Assembly: GCF_002097535.1 (NCBI RefSeq) | Contig: NZ_CP020772.1 | Coordinates: 3,100,001-3,164,000, forward strand | Direction: 5' to 3' | Source: Halobacillus mangrovi | GTDB taxonomy: Bacteria; Bacillota; Bacilli; Bacillales; Halobacillaceae | DNA: 64,000 bases | Part shown: one piece after another, positions 59,740 through 64,000 of the stretch | How positions within the stretch are numbered: the first letter of the stretch is position 1 | Layout of the letters: every line of letters begins with the position of its first letter | Notes under the pieces: generated by a model | Seen by the model: the letters and a program-made list of their open reading frames with translations, nothing else | Database searches by the model: none | Told to the model about the DNA's origin: nothing | Made by a program: the position numbers and the translations under genes

Positions 59740-62599
59740 TTGAATTTCCTCCTTTAGACATCTGTAGCGCCTCATGAATTATACGATTTTGCTCGGTTTT
59801 ATGAATATTTGGTTCTCCAACTGATGGCGACGCTCGGTGCGGACGGCCAACATAGCGGTGGATTTGATCACCTTTTAATAGCTTGTGGAGGATTCCTTCA
59901 ACAAAGTACCAGCTACCCATATTTTGCGGTTCTTCTTGGACCCATACCAATTCTTCCAGATTTGGATAGGTTTCAAGAATCTCTGCCAGTCTCTTTTCAG
60001 GGAAAGGATAGATTTGTTCGATGCGTACAGCGTCAATGGTTTCAAAAGATTGATCCGCATTTTCCACTGTATCTTCAATATCTACCATGATCTTTCCGCT
60101 TCCAAGCAGCAAAGTTTTCACTTTTTCCCTTGCTTTATCATCTTCTTTCGTCAATCCAGGCTGCCTCATGATCGGCTGGAATTTCCCTTCGCTGAAATGA
60201 GTGCCTTCTACAGCGACACGCTGGTTTCTGAGCAAGCTCTTCGGACTCATCAGTACCAGCGGACGAGCTTCTTCACGATCACTTATAGCTGCTTGTCGAC
60301 GAAGCAAGTGGAAGTATTGAGCTGATGACGTTACATTTGCCACCGTCCAGTTATTTTCTGCTCCCATTTGCAAGAATCGTTCAAGGCGGGCACTTGAGTG
60401 TTCAGGCCCTTGTCCTTCATATCCGTGTGGGAGCAAGAAAATCATATTGGATTTTTCTCCCCATTTTGCACGTCCAGCAGAAATGAATTGGTCAAAAATA
60501 ACTTGACCGGCGTTGGCAAAATCACCAAACTGAGCTTCCCAGAGTACAAGCGTTTCTGGAGCCTGGACGCTATATCCATATTCAAATCCGATGACACCTG
60601 CCTCGGAAAGCGGGCTATTATGAATATCAAAAGACGCATTGGCTTGTTCTAAGCCATGCAGCGGACAATAGGTTTCACCTGTTTCCACATCGTGCAGCAC
60701 CATGTGACGGTGAGCGAATGTTCCTCGCTCTGTATCTTGTCCTGTAATGCGGATTGGGCGGCCATCTTCAAGAATGGAAGCAAAAGCCAACGCTTCAGCT
60801 GTCGCCCAGTCCACTTTTTGACCATCTTCTAACATCTTGCTGCGACGCTGAAGGATTTTTTCAAGTTTCTTAAAGCCGTTGAATCCTTCTGGACGCTTCA
60901 ACAAACCTTCATTCAGGCCGCGCAGCCTTTCAAGGTCAACAGCTGTTTCGATTTCATCAAGCGGCTGTTCTACTCCGCTTGGTCGGTCTTTGACATCTGC
61001 CGCAGTGGCTTCATGTTCATCCATATTGTTGTAAATCTCACGAAGCTCTTCCTCTACTTTCTCTTTCATATCAGCAAGAGTTCCATCTTCAACAATGGAT
61101 TCTTCTTGTAATGTCTTTTCATATACCGCAGCAGCTGTCGGATGCTCATCAATTTCGCTGTAGAGTCTTGGCTGTGTAGCACGTGGCTCATCCATTTCAT
61201 TATGTCCGAATCGACGGTACCCTACCAGATCGATTAAAAAGTCTTTATGGAACTTTTGACGATATTCATACGACAATGCCATAGCAGATAAACACGCTAC
61301 CGGATCATCGGCATTTACGTGGACGATCGGAATTTCAAATCCTTTAGCCAAGTCACTTGCATAACGAGTCGAGCGGCCGTGTTTACGATTCGTCGTAAAT
61401 CCAACCAAGTTGTTTGCAATAATGTGTACAGTTCCACCGGTTCTGTATCCAGGAAGATCACTCATGTTCAAGGTTTCAGCGACTACACCTTCTCCGATGA
61501 ATGCCGCATCTCCGTGAATAAGAAGACCAAACGCTTCATCTTTATCCATTTGAGCGTATCCAGGCTCTGAACGGTCATCCTGAGCCGCTCGCGTAAACCC
61601 TTCCACAACTGGATTGACGTATTCCAAGTGAGATGGATTGTGACTGAGTGTAACACGAGTAGCCGATTGCTGCCCGTTCTCAATCTCTCGACGTGCACCA
61701 AAGTGATATTTCACGTCTCCCGTCCAGCCATAGTTGATCCCTGTTGAACCTTCGGATGGAACCAATTCCTTATCAGGGGAATGGTGAAATTCAGAGAAAA
61801 TGCGTTCGTATGGTTTACCCAAAATATGAGCAAGCACATTCAAACGGCCCCTGTGAGCCATGCCCATCATAATATTCTTAATCTTGTCACCGGATGCTAA
61901 TTGAATAATGTGATCGAGCATCGGCACCATAACATCCAGACCCTCAATGGAAAAGCGTTTTTGCGCTACAAAGGTTTTTCCAAGGAAGTTCTCAAACCCC
62001 TCCACTGCTGCTAACCTGCGTAGCAACTGTTTCTTTTCTTCATTACTGAGCGATACACGAAATGAACCGGTATCAACTTTCTCTTGAAGCCATTTTCTTT
62101 CATCTTCATTGTAGACATGGCCAAATTCAAACGAAATGGTACCTGCGTACCTCTCTTTTAATGTATTAACCACTTGAAGAGCATTTTGAAGCTTCAATGG
62201 GGAATCAGGCCAAACCCATTCAGCAGGCATCTCTTCCAGATCCTTTTCTTTTAATCCGTATGTTTCTAATTCGAGTAAATTTGTCGTAGGACGATCATAA
62301 CTCCCTACGGCATAAATATTTGCCTGTAAGTGGCCATGACGACGAATAGCCTCAACAAGTTTGATTGCTGAGGTCACTTTTGATATGTCTTTATCCGTTG
62401 GCGACACAGCACCATTGGTTTTCACAGACGTATCTCCCGCCATCCAGTCAGGCGCACCGTGCTCGTCGAACAATTCCTTTAATGAAGGATCGACTGCACT
62501 CGGATCGTTTGTGTATTGTTCATATTGTTCTTCAATATACCCCATGTTGGGGCCATGGAAATTTTCCCAAAATTTTTCATTGGAGCCTTGATTAGACAC
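59726..62599 (-). CDS. odhA: 2-Oxoglutarate dehydrogenase E1 component
   Basis: 957 residues, thiamine-diphosphate enzyme that decarboxylates 2-oxoglutarate and passes the succinyl group to OdhB lipoate. Family signs: N-terminal [33 protein letters not shown] near 250, [18 protein letters not shown] near 370 (cofactor site), NADDP near 433, and [19 protein letters not shown] near 745. The GTG start at 62599 follows GGGGG at 8 nt; the longer frame begins five codons earlier at TTG. First gene of the odhAB operon. Confidence 0.94.
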   Translation of the reverse strand: MSNQGSNEKFWENFHGPNMGYIEEQYEQYTNDPSAVDPSLKELFDEHGAPDWMAGDTSVKTNGAVSPTDKDISKVTSAIKLVEAIRRHGHLQANIYAVGSYDRPTTNLLELETYGLKEKDLEEMPAEWVWPDSPLKLQNALQVVNTLKERYAGTISFEFGHVYNEDERKWLQEKVDTGSFRVSLSNEEKKQLLRRLAAVEGFENFLGKTFVAQKRFSIEGLDVMVPMLDHIIQLASGDKIKNIMMGMAHRGRLNVLAHILGKPYERIFSEFHHSPDKELVPSEGSTGINYGWTGDVKYHFGARREIENGQQSATRVTLSHNPSHLEYVNPVVEGFTRAAQDDRSEPGYAQMDKDEAFGLLIHGDAAFIGEGVVAETLNMSDLPGYRTGGTVHIIANNLVGFTTNRKHGRSTRYASDLAKGFEIPIVHVNADDPVACLSAMALSYEYRQKFHKDFLIDLVGYRRFGHNEMDEPRATQPRLYSEIDEHPTAAAVYEKTLQEESIVEDGTLADMKEKVEEELREIYNNMDEHEATAADVKDRPSGVEQPLDEIETAVDLERLRGLNEGLLKRPEGFNGFKKLEKILQRRSKMLEDGQKVDWATAEALAFASILEDGRPIRITGQDTERGTFAHRHMVLHDVETGETYCPLHGLEQANASFDIHNSPLSEAGVIGFEYGYSVQAPETLVLWEAQFGDFANAGQVIFDQFISAGRAKWGEKSNMIFLLPHGYEGQGPEHSSARLERFLQMGAENNWTVANVTSSAQYFHLLRRQAAISDREEARPLVLMSPKSLLRNQRVAVEGTHFSEGKFQPIMRQPGLTKEDDKAREKVKTLLLGSGKIMVDIEDTVENADQSFETIDAVRIEQIYPFPEKRLAEILETYPNLEELVWVQEEPQNMGSWYFVEGILHKLLKGDQIHRYVGRPHRASPSVGEPNIHKTEQNRIIHEALQMSKGGNSNEGN

Positions 62600-62641
62600 G
62601 TGTAATACCCCCAAGTAGTAGTTGGTTGGCTATTGTTTCCT

Positions 62642-62655
62642 CGAAAACGTTTCCA
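62642..62655 (-). promoter_or_regulatory. Second cre-like site in the odhA leader
   Basis: TGGAAACGTTTTCG on the minus strand is a degenerate match to the CcpA site, about 20 bp after the -10. It is nearly palindromic (GAAACGTTTTC). Confidence 0.35.
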
Positions 62656-62667
62656 AGTCCAAATACT

Positions 62668-62697
62668 ATTATAGAATTGAAACGCTTACGTATTCAA
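62668..62697 (-). promoter_or_regulatory. odhAB promoter with cre site in the spacer
   Basis: TTGAAT (62692-62697) and TATAAT (62668-62673) are 18 bp apart. The spacer and -35 edge hold CGTAAGCGTTTCAA (62677-62690), which differs at two of fourteen positions from the CcpA consensus, so CcpA binding would block the polymerase. Confidence 0.6.
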
Positions 62698-62742
62698 CAT
62701 TTTTCGCTGATTTTTTCATTATATAACAAATTTATTATAACA

Positions 62743-62772
62743 ATAAAGGCGCACCAGATGGTACGCCTTTTT
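62743..62772. terminator. Terminator of ppk
   Basis: AAAGGCG-ACC and GGT-CGCCTTT form a stem with one mismatch over a 4-nt loop; T-rich on both strands. Confidence 0.8.
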
Positions 62773-62803
62773 CACTTTTTATCGTTAAAGTGCTATAAAT
62801 TTG

Positions 62804-64000
62804 TTATTCTTCGTCCTCGAGCACACGATAAGCCATGTCAAAAAGCTTCATTTGGCTATTGATTTTCTCAGCCCCTTTTGGAGCTTCAATGTAACGATAT
62901 GTCCCATCATTATGCTGTTCGCGAGCTTTCACATTGTCGCTCAGCATAATGGAGAGAATTTTTTGGAGTCGGCTTTTGACCCCTGGTTCATAAATCGGGA
63001 ATAAAAGTTCTACCCGTTTAACCATATTTCTTGTCATCATATCCGCAGACGACAAAAACACACGATCATCCCCGTTATGGTGAAAATAATAAATACGGCT
63101 ATGTTCTAAGAACCTGCCCACGATACTGATGACTCGGATGTTTTCACTAATTCCTTTTATGCCAGGTCTTAAACAACAGATACCGCGAACAATCAGATCA
63201 ATTTGTACACCGGCTTGAGAAGCCTCATATAATTTCATAATGAGGTTCTTATCTGTCAGTGAGTTCATTTTGGCTATAATACGTCCATTTCCGTGCTGCT
63301 TCTGGAATCGGATCTCATTATTGATATAACGGATAAAATCGTTTCGTATATCAAAAGGTGCCATGGACAGATGATGATATTTCGGCTTTTCTGTAAATCC
63401 GCTTAAGTAATTAAAGAAATCAGTGGCATCGATCCCAAATTTACGTTTCGAGGTTATAATGCCCATATCCGTATATAGGGATGCCGTCTGATCATTATAG
63501 TTCCCCGTTCCCAGGTGAACGAAACGCTCTATTTTGTCACGTTCTTTTCTGACCACTAATGTAATTTTGCTGTGAGTCTTCAAATAAGTCATGCCGTATA
63601 TCACGTGGCAGCCAGCCTTCTCTAATTCTTTCGCCCATTGGACGTTGTTCTCTTCGTCGAATCGGGCCTTCAACTCTACAAGTACAGTGACTTGCTTTCC
63701 ATTTTCAGCTGCTCGTTTCAGAGCTTCGATGATCGGGGAATCGCCGCTGACTCGATACAGGGTCTGTTTAATGGCGAGCACATGAGGGTCATCGGCCGCA
63801 TCAGCAACAAAGTCTACCACAGGCTCGAATGATTCATAGGGATGGTGAAGAAAAAGGTCTCTCTCTGTGGCAGCTTCGAAAATATCATCTTCTCCTTCGA
63901 GGTCTCGTGGAGGCTGCGGGATCAGAGTTTCATAAATTAAATGATCCTTTATAGTAGAAAAGGTTTTGTGGAACTTGAATAAGAACGTCAAATCCAATGG
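62804..64000 (-). CDS. ppk: Polyphosphate kinase, C-terminal part (runs off the window)
   Basis: The last 399 codons of a Ppk1-type polyphosphate kinase (about 700 residues in full), which makes polyphosphate from ATP. The frame is open to the window edge, where the DNA reads Pro-Leu-Asp-Leu-Thr-Phe, so the true start is outside. Visible: [14 protein letters not shown] near the window edge, [12 protein letters not shown] with the catalytic His (HxK) loop, HLGTGNYND, and the second PLD-like half with GICCLRPG and [14 protein letters not shown]. Terminator at 62743-62772. Confidence 0.93.
   Translation of the reverse strand, partial: PLDLTFLFKFHKTFSTIKDHLIYETLIPQPPRDLEGEDDIFEAATERDLFLHHPYESFEPVVDFVADAADDPHVLAIKQTLYRVSGDSPIIEALKRAAENGKQVTVLVELKARFDEENNVQWAKELEKAGCHVIYGMTYLKTHSKITLVVRKERDKIERFVHLGTGNYNDQTASLYTDMGIITSKRKFGIDATDFFNYLSGFTEKPKYHHLSMAPFDIRNDFIRYINNEIRFQKQHGNGRIIAKMNSLTDKNLIMKLYEASQAGVQIDLIVRGICCLRPGIKGISENIRVISIVGRFLEHSRIYYFHHNGDDRVFLSSADMMTRNMVKRVELLFPIYEPGVKSRLQKILSIMLSDNVKAREQHNDGTYRYIEAPKGAEKINSQMKLFDMAYRVLEDEE

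Overview
The window comes from an endospore-forming, low-GC Gram-positive bacterium of the Bacillaceae. Two gerABC germinant-receptor operons, spoVR, yhbH, a YhcN-type lipoprotein, sigI-rsgI, ydbST, bmrCD and odhAB all point there. Acidic proteins, a CPA1-type cation/proton antiporter and gene orders only partly like Bacillus subtilis suggest a halophilic or marine genus such as Halobacillus or a relative; the genus is an inference. About 50 protein genes are supported, most on the minus strand. I see no rRNA, tRNA, CRISPR array, prophage or transposase gene.

Layout. 0-15.6 kb: an SDR reductase, a YczE-like membrane protein, a leader-controlled divergent UMP kinase with D-alanine aminotransferase, SpoVR, YhcN-like and YhdB-like proteins, YhcX with an SDR and a divergent TetR gene, a DUF1499/flavin reductase pair, and sigI-rsgI. 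15.9-22.7 kb: a flavodoxin-fold reductase, a trypsin-like protease, the BmrC/BmrD-like ABC exporter with a leader peptide and two terminators, and a DUF389 protein. 22.8-33 kb: the first ger operon, aldo/keto reductase, a HelD helicase, an RsbW-like ATPase with a zinc-ribbon membrane protein, repeats, and a second-type MurG. 33-42 kb: MATE exporter, aldehyde dehydrogenase, repeats, NupC transporter, Fur-controlled siderophore uptake genes and a LysM-CAP protein. 42.5-53 kb: the second ger operon, a PurR-controlled purine permease, repeats, ydbST, proC and a CPA1 antiporter. 53-64 kb: a second HelD, YhbH, a MifM-like arrest peptide with YidC2, odhAB, and a polyphosphate kinase cut by the window edge.

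The most notable theme is control by short translated leaders. (1) The 96-codon gene before yidC2 looks like MifM: it has an N-terminal membrane segment, a Trp followed 13 residues later by an acidic triplet, and its last codons form a 13-bp stem that hides the yidC2 ribosome-binding site. (2) The bmrCD-like operon has a sigma-A promoter, a 22-codon leader and two terminators. (3) The divergent UMP kinase has a 22-codon leader whose stop codon lies inside a perfect terminator stem much like the bmr one. I do not know of a precedent for the third.

A second theme is dispersed non-coding repeats. Type 1 is a hairpin of about 170 bp ending in GTTTCCGTTAC / GTAACGGAAAC; two copies are homologous over about 370 bp. 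Type 2 is a hairpin of about 124 bp. They fill the largest gene-free stretches and twice occur as a type 1-type 2 pair. Recognisable control sites include a Fur box, PurR boxes, cre-like sites at odhAB and nupC, sporulation promoters at spoVR and yhcN, and a SigI-like promoter at sigI.
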